From Collinsella sp. AF20-14LB (GTDB taxonomy: Bacteria > Actinomycetota > Coriobacteriia > Coriobacteriales > Coriobacteriaceae), in contig NZ_QRWD01000014.1 in the NCBI RefSeq assembly GCF_003459505.1, positions 1 through 64,000 of the forward strand: a stretch of DNA of 64,000 nucleotides. The letters are read 5' to 3'. A program made the position numbers and the translations under genes. Positions 53,438 through 62,332 of this stretch are shown here, piece after piece. The number at the start of each line of letters is the position of its first letter. Within the stretch, counting starts at the first letter, position 1. The notes beneath the pieces were generated by a model. It saw only the letters and a list, made by a program, of their open reading frames with translations. It was not told where the DNA came from and did not search any database.

Positions 53438-54514
53438 ATGGCATTCGATCCCATTCAAGAGGATTGCCATCGCCTCGTTCTTGAGGCCTTGCGCCGCGAC
53501 AATATCCCGCTCACCGACGGCCCCGCCGTCGAGCGTCTGATGGAGCAATTCACCCGCAACCCCGCGCCGCTCATCGTGCACGACCGCGACCGCGCCGGGC
53601 ATCTGATTGCCAAGGTGGTCGAGGCCGTCGACTACCGCATTCCCTTTATCCCCGACGACGCCCAGGCAGAGCAAGAAGAGGCCGCTGCCGAGAACATGCT
53701 TCGCGAGGCCGCCGCACTCGATCCGGCCAACTGGGATGCGCAGCGCATGCTGACGGCCCTCACCGCTGACTCCAACGAGGAATACGTACAGTACTTGGTA
53801 TCCAAGTGCGATGAAGTCGAACACGACCTGGCGCTCAAGATTGCCTCGGCGCAGGACCCCTACGAGCGTGAAGCCGCAGGCGACCTTATGCGCCGCCCCT
53901 ACCTGCGCTGGCTTGCCGCCCTTGCATCGCGCTCCCTCATTAGCGGACGCTATCGCATGTCGTTGGATGCCGCGAATCGCAGCCTGGACTTTGCGCCCAA
54001 CGATCCTGCCGGCGTCCGCCATACTGCGATGCTTGCCATGGCAAAGCTCGAATACCCCGCCGAGGAGCTCAAGCGCTTTCGCTCCGCTCACTCCGTGCCG
54101 TACCTCGCGAATACCCCGCTGCGCCGCCGTCCCAAGGATGCAGAGCGCGACTTGGACCCGTGGACGCTCATCGCACTGATGAGCGCAGCCTGGCGCGAGC
54201 TGGACTACGAGAGTGCCGAACACTACCTGCGTATCCTTGTGCGTTCGTGCCCCCACGCCGCCGAGGCGCTCTACTTCCAAACCGAGTTTCCCGATGGCGT
54301 CTATGCCCGCGTTAACGTGGGCGTGGGCTCGACCGACGAGTTTGTCCTTGCATTGTCCGAGGCGACGCCGGTACTGCAGGAGGGCCTGGGCGCTCCCGAC
54401 AACGCCAGCTTTGCCGCCTGGGTCGCCACCAACGACATCGTGCGCTCCCAGATCGACGAGCGCATCCTGCGCGCAGCCGAGCAGGGGCTTCCATTTAAGG
54501 GAGGGGACCTCTAA
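53438..54514 (+). CDS. Hypothetical TPR-like protein 1
   Basis: 358 residues, AAAGGAGG before ATG 53438. Almost wholly helical, with repeated Ala-rich pairs (ENMLREAAALDPANWDAQRMLTAL, AANRSLDFAPNDPAGVRHTAMLAMAKL, SAEHYLRILVRSCPHAAEALYF), as in ST7/TPR proteins. No signal peptide. Overlaps the next gene by one base (TAATG). Function unknown. Confidence 0.7.
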   Translation: MAFDPIQEDCHRLVLEALRRDNIPLTDGPAVERLMEQFTRNPAPLIVHDRDRAGHLIAKVVEAVDYRIPFIPDDAQAEQEEAAAENMLREAAALDPANWDAQRMLTALTADSNEEYVQYLVSKCDEVEHDLALKIASAQDPYEREAAGDLMRRPYLRWLAALASRSLISGRYRMSLDAANRSLDFAPNDPAGVRHTAMLAMAKLEYPAEELKRFRSAHSVPYLANTPLRRRPKDAERDLDPWTLIALMSAAWRELDYESAEHYLRILVRSCPHAAEALYFQTEFPDGVYARVNVGVGSTDEFVLALSEATPVLQEGLGAPDNASFAAWVATNDIVRSQIDERILRAAEQGLPFKGGDL

Positions 54515-55557
54515 TGGATCCGAGCGTCTACATCCCCGCCTACTTGGAGCGCACCTATCTGGCATCGCACCCCGAGCTCACCGATGCAGCACGCGAGCTT
54601 GTCCATAACGACATTAGCGCGAATCCCCAAAAGTATGCGCAGTCCGAGCATGCCCAGGCGCTGCTGTCCTATGCCGGTGTTCATCGCCACCTGCTCGACG
54701 AGCTCCGTCGCATCGAGGACATGGGCAGCGACGAGGAGTTCGAGCAGACGCGCAATCGCCTGTTCGACGATATGCGTGATGAGCTGCTCAAGATCGTCCG
54801 CATCGATGCGCTGGCCGTCGATGCCCAGCTGCTCGCCATCATTTTGGCGGACACGCCCGTTGACGCCTGCCTGGGCGACCTGATGAAGCTCGAGGCGAGC
54901 ACGGCCGACTACCTGCAACAGAGCGTGCCCGGGTTTGATATGGAGGCCCCGCACTATTGGGCCAATAATGTTTTGGCCGACGGTGTCACCGCAGCGGACC
55001 TTACCGTGAGCGAGCCGGCCCTTATCGGGTGGCTTCACACACTCGAGGCCATCTCGCAGCTGTGCATGGCGAGCGCTCGTTACCGCGCCGCCGCCAACTA
55101 TGCTCGCCGTGTCCTTAAGGCGGAGGGCTATCCCACCCGGGCCGCCGGCACCGTATTGCTTGCCCTCGCCCGCTTGGAAGACCAGGACGGCTTTTTTGCC
55201 CTGGCGCATCAGCTCGAGGAACAGATGGGGGCAGACGCACTCGAAAACTCTCCTTGGTACCTGCTCGCCCGCACGATCTTGCTGTTCAAAACAAACAAGA
55301 TGCGCCCGGCGGTGCGTGCGCTGCGTGAGTTCGCTAACCGCTGCGAGGGCGGCGCGTTCTTCTTGCTGAATCCCATGTACCAGACGCCGTATCTTCCCTG
55401 CCGACCCGAGCCGCGCGACCCCTGGGACCTTTCGCACCAGGCAGTTTGGGAGGCCGACGGCATTATCTCGGACACCCCCGACTTTGCCCCCTGGGCCAAC
55501 GCCTGCGAAGATGTATCGCAGCTCGCCCAGGAATTTGCGCGCCGCTACGGCTTTTAG
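54514..55557 (+). CDS. Hypothetical TPR-like protein 2
   Basis: 347 residues. Helical repeats (RYRAAANYARRVLKAEGYPTRAAGTVLLALARLED). Its overall composition and size resemble protein 1, and the two may be distant paralogues acting together. It lies 45 bases upstream of the MurT-GatD gene in the same direction, so the three probably form one operon linked to cell-wall modification. Confidence 0.7.
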   Translation: MDPSVYIPAYLERTYLASHPELTDAARELVHNDISANPQKYAQSEHAQALLSYAGVHRHLLDELRRIEDMGSDEEFEQTRNRLFDDMRDELLKIVRIDALAVDAQLLAIILADTPVDACLGDLMKLEASTADYLQQSVPGFDMEAPHYWANNVLADGVTAADLTVSEPALIGWLHTLEAISQLCMASARYRAAANYARRVLKAEGYPTRAAGTVLLALARLEDQDGFFALAHQLEEQMGADALENSPWYLLARTILLFKTNKMRPAVRALREFANRCEGGAFFLLNPMYQTPYLPCRPEPRDPWDLSHQAVWEADGIISDTPDFAPWANACEDVSQLAQEFARRYGF

Positions 55558-55602
55558 CGACGCGATCGCCCCGACCATGTCATCTATGTTAGGAACGGCT
55601 TC

Positions 55603-57780
55603 ATGAACCTCCGCTCATCTCTCGCCTGCACCTCGAGCGATATCGCCCGCTGGGGACTGCGCTCTGTCCTCAAACGCCAGGGTGGCGTGCTTCCCGGCCG
55701 CATCGCCATGAAGATCGACCCCGAGCTGCTAAGCGACCTCGCGAGCCTGGTCGACCGCAGCGTGGTGATTACCGGTACTAATGGCAAGACCACCACCTCC
55801 AACCTCATCGCTGACGCCGTTGCTGCCAGCGGCGCTACCGTGGTGTGCAACCGTGCCGGCAACAATATGGAGCCTGGTGTGGTGGGTGCTCTGCTCGAGG
55901 CCCGCGGCGGCCTTAAGCACACCAGCAGCGGCAAGCGCGTGGGCGTTTTTGAGTGCGACGAGCTCTACACCGTACGCGTTCTGCCCAAGCTCAAACCGAC
56001 GTACTTTGTGCTGCTCAACCTGTTCCGCGACCAGCTAGACCGCTACGGCGAGATTGACCATACCCAAGACGTCATCGCCCATGCGTTGGAGCTCTCTCCG
56101 ACGACAACGCTCATCTACAACGCCGACGATCCGCTGTGCGCCTCGATCGCCGCGCGCGTCCCCAACACGAGCATCGCCTTTGGCATCGACGGCGCCACGG
56201 GCACCGAGTCCGACCGCATTAGCGACTCGCGTTTTTGCTCGCAGTGCAACGCCCCGCTGGAATACGACTATGTGCAGTACGGACAGCTGGGCGCCTATCA
56301 TTGCCCTTCGTGCGGCTGGGGTCGCCCCGCGCTGCTCCGCCGCGTGACGGGCGTTGAGCTCGGCTGCGACGGCTACGGCTTTGACCTGGCCTTTGGACCC
56401 GAGGTCAACGCGCCCGCCGTGCACATCGCCACGCGCTACAACGGCCTGTACATGGTCTATAACGTCGCCGCCGCCTTCTTTGCGGCGCACGAGCTGGGCG
56501 TGGACGCGGCGCACCTGCAGCCCACGCTTAATGCCTACGTGCCCGCCGGCGGACGCATGGGCCGCTGGGATATTGCCGGCCGCACCGTCGAGGCCAACCT
56601 GGCCAAGAATCCCGTGGGCTTCGATCGCCAGATCCAGTCCATTAAAACGGCAGGTGGCAGGCTCTGCGCCTTCTTCCTAAACGATAACGATGCCGACGGC
56701 CACGATGTCTCGTGGATCTACGATGTCGACTTCGAGCGCATCGCCGACACGCCGGGTCTTGTCGCCTTTGCCGGAGGCACGCGTGCGCACGACATGCAGG
56801 TACGCCTCAAGTACGCCGGCATCGATGCCGCGATTATCTCGGACGTCGCGCAGGCGATCGGCGCCGTGGCAGACGAGGCCGCCGATGACACCTTCTACGC
56901 CGTCGCCAACTACACGGCCTTCCCGCCGTTAGTCAAGGAGCTCGACGGGCTTAAAGACGACGATGCAAGCTCGATTGTCTCCCACGCCGTAACGCGCGCC
57001 GATGGTAGCGCTGTCCCCACCGATATTGCGCCGGTCGAGCTTTCGCGCCCGTTGCGCATCGTCTATCTGTACCCCGATGCCCTCAACCTCTACGCCGACG
57101 GCGGCAATGTCATCGCCCTCGAGCGCCGCTGCGCCTGGCGCGGCATTCCCGTGCGCGTGGACGAGGTCCGCATGAGCGAGTCGCTCAATCTCACCGATGC
57201 CGATATCGTCATGATGGGCGGCGGCTCCGATCGCGACCAGCTGGCCGTGGCACACGAACTGCTCGCTCAAAAAGACAAGGTCGCGGCCTATGTTGAGGAT
57301 GGCGGCTCGCTGCTTGCCATCTGTGGCGGCTATCAGCTGCTCGGCCGTTCGTACTATATGGGCGAGGATCGCATCGAGGGTCTGGGCGTCATTGCCGCCG
57401 AGACTGTGCGTGGCTCCGACCGCCTGATCGGCAACGTCGCCGTCAAGACCGACCTGGCACCCGAGCCCTTTGTCGGATTCGAGAACCACGGCGGCCGCAC
57501 GCTTTTGGACGCCGATGCCACGCCGCTCGGAACGTCCGTCGTCACTGGCACCGGCAACAACGGCGACGACGGCTTTGAGGGTCTGATCTACAAGGGCGTG
57601 ATCGGCACGTACCTGCACGGGCCGGCGCTGCCCAAAAACCCCGAACTCGCCGACTGGCTGATCGCGCACGCCCTCGAGCGCCGCGGCGATGCGCAGGCCA
57701 CAGCCCTGCTGCCGCTCAAGCCCCTCGACGACACCTACGAGCGCGCCGCCCACGACGCCGCCATGAAGCTCCTCCCCTAG
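55603..57780 (+). CDS. murT: Lipid II isoglutaminyl synthase, MurT-GatD fusion
   Basis: 725 residues. Residues 1-460 are MurT: ITGTNGKTTTSNLIADAV, a four-Cys zinc ribbon (FCSQCNAPLEYD, YHCPSCGWGRP), a Mur ligase central domain with ARYNGLYMVYNVAAA, and DUF1727. From about 490 a GatD-type amidotransferase follows (RIVYLYPDALNLYADGGNV, nucleophile Cys in LLAICGGYQLLG, His in GTYLHGPALPKNP). In staphylococci and streptococci the two are separate proteins that amidate D-Glu of lipid II. Here the ligase and glutaminase are one chain. ATG 55603 follows GGAACGG. Confidence 0.92.
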   Translation: MNLRSSLACTSSDIARWGLRSVLKRQGGVLPGRIAMKIDPELLSDLASLVDRSVVITGTNGKTTTSNLIADAVAASGATVVCNRAGNNMEPGVVGALLEARGGLKHTSSGKRVGVFECDELYTVRVLPKLKPTYFVLLNLFRDQLDRYGEIDHTQDVIAHALELSPTTTLIYNADDPLCASIAARVPNTSIAFGIDGATGTESDRISDSRFCSQCNAPLEYDYVQYGQLGAYHCPSCGWGRPALLRRVTGVELGCDGYGFDLAFGPEVNAPAVHIATRYNGLYMVYNVAAAFFAAHELGVDAAHLQPTLNAYVPAGGRMGRWDIAGRTVEANLAKNPVGFDRQIQSIKTAGGRLCAFFLNDNDADGHDVSWIYDVDFERIADTPGLVAFAGGTRAHDMQVRLKYAGIDAAIISDVAQAIGAVADEAADDTFYAVANYTAFPPLVKELDGLKDDDASSIVSHAVTRADGSAVPTDIAPVELSRPLRIVYLYPDALNLYADGGNVIALERRCAWRGIPVRVDEVRMSESLNLTDADIVMMGGGSDRDQLAVAHELLAQKDKVAAYVEDGGSLLAICGGYQLLGRSYYMGEDRIEGLGVIAAETVRGSDRLIGNVAVKTDLAPEPFVGFENHGGRTLLDADATPLGTSVVTGTGNNGDDGFEGLIYKGVIGTYLHGPALPKNPELADWLIAHALERRGDAQATALLPLKPLDDTYERAAHDAAMKLLP

Positions 57781-57787
57781 CACCCCA

Positions 57788-57824
57788 CCACCACAAAGGG
57801 GACAGGTACCTTTGTGGTGGTTTT
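57788..57824 (+). terminator. Dispersed palindrome, copy 6, acting as murT-gatD terminator
   Basis: CCACCACAAAGG, 9-base centre, CCTTTGTGGTGG, then TTTT. Same CAAAG/CTTTG core as the other copies, with GTGG arms. Confidence 0.75.
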
Positions 57825-57880
57825 CCAGTTTGCCAACGATATACGCGCCGGCAAAAAAGTCTGCTATACTCTTTCCCGCT

Positions 57881-57957
57881 GTCCCCATCGTCTAGCGGCC
57901 AAGGACGCCACCCTTTCAAGGTGGATATCGCGGGTTCGAATCCCGCTGGGGGCACCA
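57881..57957 (+). tRNA. trnE: tRNA-Glu (TTC)
   Basis: Acceptor GTCCCCA/TGGGGGC, anticodon stem CCACC/GGTGG with loop CTTTCAA (anticodon TTC), T-arm GCGGGTTCGAATCCCGC and encoded CCA. TATACT lies about 10 bases upstream of a plausible start, near 57866. Confidence 0.95.
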
Positions 57958-57969
57958 CAGAATCTGAGA

Positions 57970-58000
57970 AGCCCGTTACCAATTCGGTAGCGGGCTTTTT
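57970..58000 (+). terminator. tRNA-Glu terminator
   Basis: AGCCCGTTACC, loop, GGTAGCGGGCT, TTTT. Confidence 0.9.
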
Positions 58001-58092
58001 GCTACCGATATGCCGGGATTCGAACCCGACAGGGTGCGGATCCCGGCAAATCGGCGGCAAAACGGACTCCAAAGCGTCCTTCGCAAACAAAT

Positions 58093-58123
58093 AGCCGGGG
58101 CCCGCGCGATGCGGACCCCGGCT
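58093..58123 (-). terminator. Terminator of glutamine synthetase III
   Basis: AGCCGGGG...CCCCGGCT with a continuing inner stem (CCGC/GCGG); on the minus strand followed by ATTTGTTT. Confidence 0.8.
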
Positions 58124-58152
58124 CAATACCGTGACGATATGTCAGTTACGCC

Positions 58153-60240
58153 CTACACGTAGAACAGGATGTCGTCGTAGGTCGGAACCGGCCAGTAGTC
58201 GGCAGCCACGATCTCCTCCATGGCATCCACGGCGGCGCGCAGCGTATCCATAGCGGGAACGACCTCGTGCGCATACACGTTGGCCTGCTCCTGACCATCG
58301 AGGGCCTCGGCCTTCTGATGCACGGCGTCGAGCGCCTTGATGGAGTCGTTGATGGTGGTGATGCCGTTGCAGAGCTTGTTGAGCGTGTTCTGCTCGCACT
58401 GCATGGCGGCATCGGCACCGGCGGCACGGATTGCCTCCAAGCCCTTGGCGACCTTGGTGGCATAGGCGGTAATGACCGGGCGATAAGTACGACGCGCCTC
58501 GCGAATCATCGTGGTGGCCTCGATGTTCATAAGCTTGTTGTACTTCTCGAGCTTGCAGTCGTAGCGGCACTGGGCCTCGGCGCGGGTCAGGACACCCGTC
58601 TCCTCAAAGAGCGCAATGGCCTTATCGGAAACAAAGGCGGGCAGGGCGTCGGCCGTGGTCTTGTTGTTGGCAAGGCCGCGCTTCTCGGCCTCGATGGGCC
58701 ACTCGTCGGAGTAACCGTCGCCGGAGAACAGGATGCGCTGGTGATCGGTCAGCACCTTCTTGCAGTACTCGAGCGCGGCGTCCTGGAACTTATCCTCGGG
58801 CGTACCCTCGAGTGCGTCGGCGAAGGACTTGAGCGACTTGGCCACGGCGGCATCGAGCACCAGGTTGGAGTCGGAGACGTTCTGCTCAGAGCCGCAGGCA
58901 CGGAACTCGAACTTGTTGCCAGTGAAGGCGAACGGGGAGGTGCGGTTGCGGTCGGTGTTGTCTTGCATCAGCTTGGGCAGGGTATCGGCGCCCAGGTCGA
59001 GCACGCCGCGCGTGGCATGGACGGAAGCTTTGCCATCGATGATCTTCTCGACGACCTCGGTAAGCTGGTCGCCCAGGAAGATGGACATAATCGCCGGAGG
59101 AGCCTCGTTGGCGCCCAGACGATGGTCGTTGCCGGCCGAGGCGACGGAGGCGCGCAGGAGCTCCTGATAGTTATCGACGGCCTCGATCACCGCAGTGAGG
59201 AAGACGATGAACTGCAGGTTGTCAAGCGGAGTGTCGCCCGGATCGAGCAGATTCTCGGACTCGGTGCCGAGCGACCAGTTGTTGTGCTTGCCCGAACCGT
59301 TGATGCCCTCGAACGGCTTCTCGTGCAGCAGGCAGACCAGATCGTGGCGGGAGGCGATGAGCTTCATCTTCTCCATCATAACCAGGTTCTGGTCGATGGC
59401 CTCGTTGACCTCGCCATAGACAGGGGCGAGCTCATGCTGGCAGGGGGCAACCTCGTTGTGCTTGGTCTTGGCGGGAATGCCGAGCGCCCACAGCTCGTTG
59501 TCCAGGTCCTTCATATAGGACGAGACGGTGGGGCGGATTGCGCCAAAGTAGTGCTCCTCGAGCTCCTGGCCCTTGCAGGGAGCGGCGCCAAAGAGCGTGC
59601 GGCCGGTGATGACTAGGTCCTTGCGCTTGCGGTAGGCGTCCTTCTTGATCAGGAAGTACTCCTGCTCGTCGCCAACGGAAGGAACGACCTTCTTGGGGGT
59701 CTTGCCGAACAGCGCCAGAACACGCTTAGACTCACGCGAGAGCGCAGTCATGGAGCGCAGCAGCGGGGTCTTCTTGTCCAGGGCCTCGCCCGTGTAGGAG
59801 CAGAAAGCCGTGGGGATGCACAGGACGTCGTCCTTGATAAAGGCGGGGCTGGTGGGATCCCAAGCGGTGTAGCCACGGGCCTCGAAGGTGGCACGCAGAC
59901 CGCCGTTGGGGAAGCTGGAGGCGTCCGGCTCGCCCTGGATGAGGTTCTTGCCCGTAAACTTGGTAATGGCGGTGCCGTCGTGGTTGGGCTCGAGGAAGCT
60001 GTCGTGCTTCTCGGAAGTAATACCCGAAAGCGGCTGGAACCAGTGCGCGTAGTGCGTCGCGCCCTTGGAGATGGCCCAGACCTTCATGGCGTGGGCAACG
60101 GCGTTGGCCACATCCAGGTCGAGCGGCTCACCGTCCTCGAGGGTTGCAGCAAGGCGCTTCCAAATGTCCTTGGGGAGGTAGTCCTTCATGACTTCCTCAG
60201 AGAACACCATGGTCCCGAAGCGGTCAGTAAGATCGGCCAT
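58153..60240 (-). CDS. glnN: Glutamine synthetase type III
   Basis: 695 residues from ATG 60240 (AAGGGAG upstream). Type III length and motifs: [34 protein letters not shown] (glutamate/metal site), [24 protein letters not shown]-type [11 protein letters not shown], and [17 protein letters not shown]. Condenses glutamate and ammonia with ATP. It ends with a long helical tail. Nitrogen control is likely; a candidate operator lies at 60320-60357. Confidence 0.96.
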   Translation of the reverse strand: MADLTDRFGTMVFSEEVMKDYLPKDIWKRLAATLEDGEPLDLDVANAVAHAMKVWAISKGATHYAHWFQPLSGITSEKHDSFLEPNHDGTAITKFTGKNLIQGEPDASSFPNGGLRATFEARGYTAWDPTSPAFIKDDVLCIPTAFCSYTGEALDKKTPLLRSMTALSRESKRVLALFGKTPKKVVPSVGDEQEYFLIKKDAYRKRKDLVITGRTLFGAAPCKGQELEEHYFGAIRPTVSSYMKDLDNELWALGIPAKTKHNEVAPCQHELAPVYGEVNEAIDQNLVMMEKMKLIASRHDLVCLLHEKPFEGINGSGKHNNWSLGTESENLLDPGDTPLDNLQFIVFLTAVIEAVDNYQELLRASVASAGNDHRLGANEAPPAIMSIFLGDQLTEVVEKIIDGKASVHATRGVLDLGADTLPKLMQDNTDRNRTSPFAFTGNKFEFRACGSEQNVSDSNLVLDAAVAKSLKSFADALEGTPEDKFQDAALEYCKKVLTDHQRILFSGDGYSDEWPIEAEKRGLANNKTTADALPAFVSDKAIALFEETGVLTRAEAQCRYDCKLEKYNKLMNIEATTMIREARRTYRPVITAYATKVAKGLEAIRAAGADAAMQCEQNTLNKLCNGITTINDSIKALDAVHQKAEALDGQEQANVYAHEVVPAMDTLRAAVDAMEEIVAADYWPVPTYDDILFYV

Positions 60241-60662
60241 ACGGAACTCCCTTCGTATCGGCACCGCGTGAGATGCGGTGTTGATTACTAACGAACGAGT
60301 CATAGCTTAGACTCGCCGTGTTTCCGCGACATTACCGTTATGTTGCTGTCGCGAAACCAATCAATGAGGTTACCGCATCACAGCGGCGCTGCCGCCCTTA
60401 ATGGCCAATCAACTGTATAAATTGCAGACCTCTCCCCATAGTTTAAGGGTAGTCAATTTGGGATGGGGCTTTATTAACTGGTATTTCGCATCAGATACCA
60501 TTCAATATAGCCCTTTCCTACATTGCCCGCTCTGCTATAGGCAATGCCGATAGCAAGGCATCTTTGATTGGTATCCCTAAATCGCGAGTAAAACTCCACC
60601 GTGGCACAGCGGTGCTGTAGAATCCTTAACACATCGCACTAAAGCATCTAAAGGAGCACGAT
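60241..60662. other. Divergent regulatory region of glnN and metF
   Basis: GTTTCCGCGACA (60320-60331) and TGTCGCGAAAC (60347-60357) form an inverted repeat with one extra base. Each arm contains the GAAAC element of GlnR-type sites, and on the minus strand GTAAT lies 6 bases before it. GGTAT near 60480 pairs with ATACC near 60496. I see no T-box, SAM or cobalamin riboswitch pattern upstream of metF. Confidence 0.4.
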
Positions 60663-61535
60663 ATGCGCGTCGACGAGGTTTTTAAGCAGGCAGCATCCCA
60701 GGGCACCACTCCCGTTTCGTTTGAGATGTTCCCGCCCAAGGGCGAGCTTACCCTCAACACGGCTCGCGAGGTGGCAGGCAATCTGTGCAAGCTTTCGCCG
60801 AGCTTTGTCTCGGTCACTTGTTCCGCTGGCGGCTCGGGCAACGGTGCCACCACCGCCCCCATCGCGCATATGATTACGAGCGAATTCGATACGCCCTCGG
60901 TGGCGCACCTCACCTGTGTGGGCCGTACCCACGCCGATATCGCCGCCAAGATCGATGAGTACCGCACCGCCGGCGTGGAAAACATCCTGGCCCTGCGTGG
61001 CGATCTCCCTGCCGGCGCGACCGAGGACGACAAGCCCGCCTCGGACTACGCCTACGCCCGCGACCTCATCCCCGAGCTCGTCGACGCCGGCTTTTGTGTG
61101 GGCGCCGCAGCCTACCCCGAGGGCCACATTGCCTGCGAGGATCTCAACCTCTCGGTCGAGCACCTCAAGCAAAAGCAAGACGCCGGCGCGAGCTTCTTTG
61201 TGACGCAGCTCTTCTTTGATAACGAGTGCTTCTATCGCTTCCGCGAGCTTGCCGACAAGGCCGGCATCACCGTGCCCATTACCGCGGGCATCATGCCGTT
61301 TATGGGCATGTCGCAGATCAGCCGCATGGTCTTTATGTGCGGCGCGTCGCTGCCCTCCCCCGTCATCAAGATTCTCGCCAAGTACGAGAACGACCCCGAG
61401 AGCCTGCAGGCAGCCGGTGTAGATTATGCCGCCCGTCAGCTTTGCGACCTTAAGGAGCACGGCGCCGCCGGTCTGCACCTGTACACTATGAATCGTCCTG
61501 CGATCGCCGCGACTATTATGGAGCGCCTGGGGTAA
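60663..61535 (+). CDS. metF: Methylenetetrahydrofolate reductase
   Basis: 290 residues: VSFEMFPPKGE, FVSVTCSAGGSG, NILALRGDLPAG, FFVTQLFFDNECFYRF and AGIMPFMGMSQI. Reduces 5,10-methylene-THF to 5-methyl-THF with FAD. RBS AAAGGAG. First gene of a three-gene methionine operon, overlapping the next by one base (TAATG). Confidence 0.96.
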   Translation: MRVDEVFKQAASQGTTPVSFEMFPPKGELTLNTAREVAGNLCKLSPSFVSVTCSAGGSGNGATTAPIAHMITSEFDTPSVAHLTCVGRTHADIAAKIDEYRTAGVENILALRGDLPAGATEDDKPASDYAYARDLIPELVDAGFCVGAAAYPEGHIACEDLNLSVEHLKQKQDAGASFFVTQLFFDNECFYRFRELADKAGITVPITAGIMPFMGMSQISRMVFMCGASLPSPVIKILAKYENDPESLQAAGVDYAARQLCDLKEHGAAGLHLYTMNRPAIAATIMERLG

Positions 61536-62323
61536 TGGAAAAACCGCACATCGATACAACCGCTGTCGAAGTGCCGGCCGACTTTGCGTCGCCGGCGCTT
61601 TACCGTGTCGATGCTGCGCACCATCCCCGTGTCGACCGTGCCGAGATGCTGCGCTATCTGGGTTACGGCGGCCAGCAGATTGAGCCCGAGCTGTCACGAC
61701 GTATTGAGCTTGTAGTCGAGCGCCTGGAACTGGACATTGAGCCCCGTGGCGTGCGCCGCGTGTTTGCCGTCGATGCCACGGGCGTGGACGAACAAAGTGA
61801 GCCTTGCATTCGCTTGGTCGGCACCAACGTTGAGCTGCGAGGTCGCGATATCTATCGACATCTCAAAGACGCCCGCTTTGCCGCGCTCATGGCATGCACC
61901 CTCGGCATGGACGCCGAGCGTCGCCTGCGCACCACGGGAGCCCAGCAGCCCCTGGAGGGAGCCGTGCTCGACGCCGCATGCTCTGCCTATGTAGAAGCCG
62001 CCGTCGAGCAGATGGACCAGCAGGTCAAGGCTGCGGCCGCCGCACACGGACTCGCCGGCAACTGGCGCTTCAGTCCCGGCTACGGCGACTGCCCGCTTAC
62101 GGCACAGCGCTCAATCGTGGACGCGCTCAACGCCACGCGGCTCATCGGGCTTACCGTCACGCCCACCAGCCTGCTCATGCCCACCAAGAGCGTGACCGCG
62201 GTGATTGGTCTGTTTGACGGCGAAGTCCACGACGCCCAGAGCCGCCCCACCTGCAATATCTGCCGCATGCGCGAGCACTGTCGCTTCCGTGCCGCCCACA
62301 CCACCTGCTATTCCAGCCATTAG
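61535..62323 (+). CDS. Stand-alone MetH activation-domain protein
   Basis: 262 residues matching the vitamin B12-dependent methionine synthase activation domain, normally the C-terminal part of MetH (EMLRYLGYGGQQIEP, LVGTNVELRGRDIYRHL, FSPGYGDCPLTAQ, TPTSLLMPTKSVTAVIG). A C-terminal cluster of Cys (CNICRMREHCRFRAAHTTC) could bind an iron-sulfur centre. It should bind SAM and reactivate oxidised cobalamin in the MetH encoded next, where the domain may be absent. Confidence 0.9.
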   Translation: MEKPHIDTTAVEVPADFASPALYRVDAAHHPRVDRAEMLRYLGYGGQQIEPELSRRIELVVERLELDIEPRGVRRVFAVDATGVDEQSEPCIRLVGTNVELRGRDIYRHLKDARFAALMACTLGMDAERRLRTTGAQQPLEGAVLDAACSAYVEAAVEQMDQQVKAAAAAHGLAGNWRFSPGYGDCPLTAQRSIVDALNATRLIGLTVTPTSLLMPTKSVTAVIGLFDGEVHDAQSRPTCNICRMREHCRFRAAHTTCYSSH

Positions 62324-62332
62324 GAGCCCTCG

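Noticed and set aside
60400..60660. SAM or cobalamin riboswitch upstream of the metF-metH operon
   Set aside because: I looked for paired conserved blocks typical of those leaders and found only weak hairpins (for example GGTAT/ATACC near 60480-60500).
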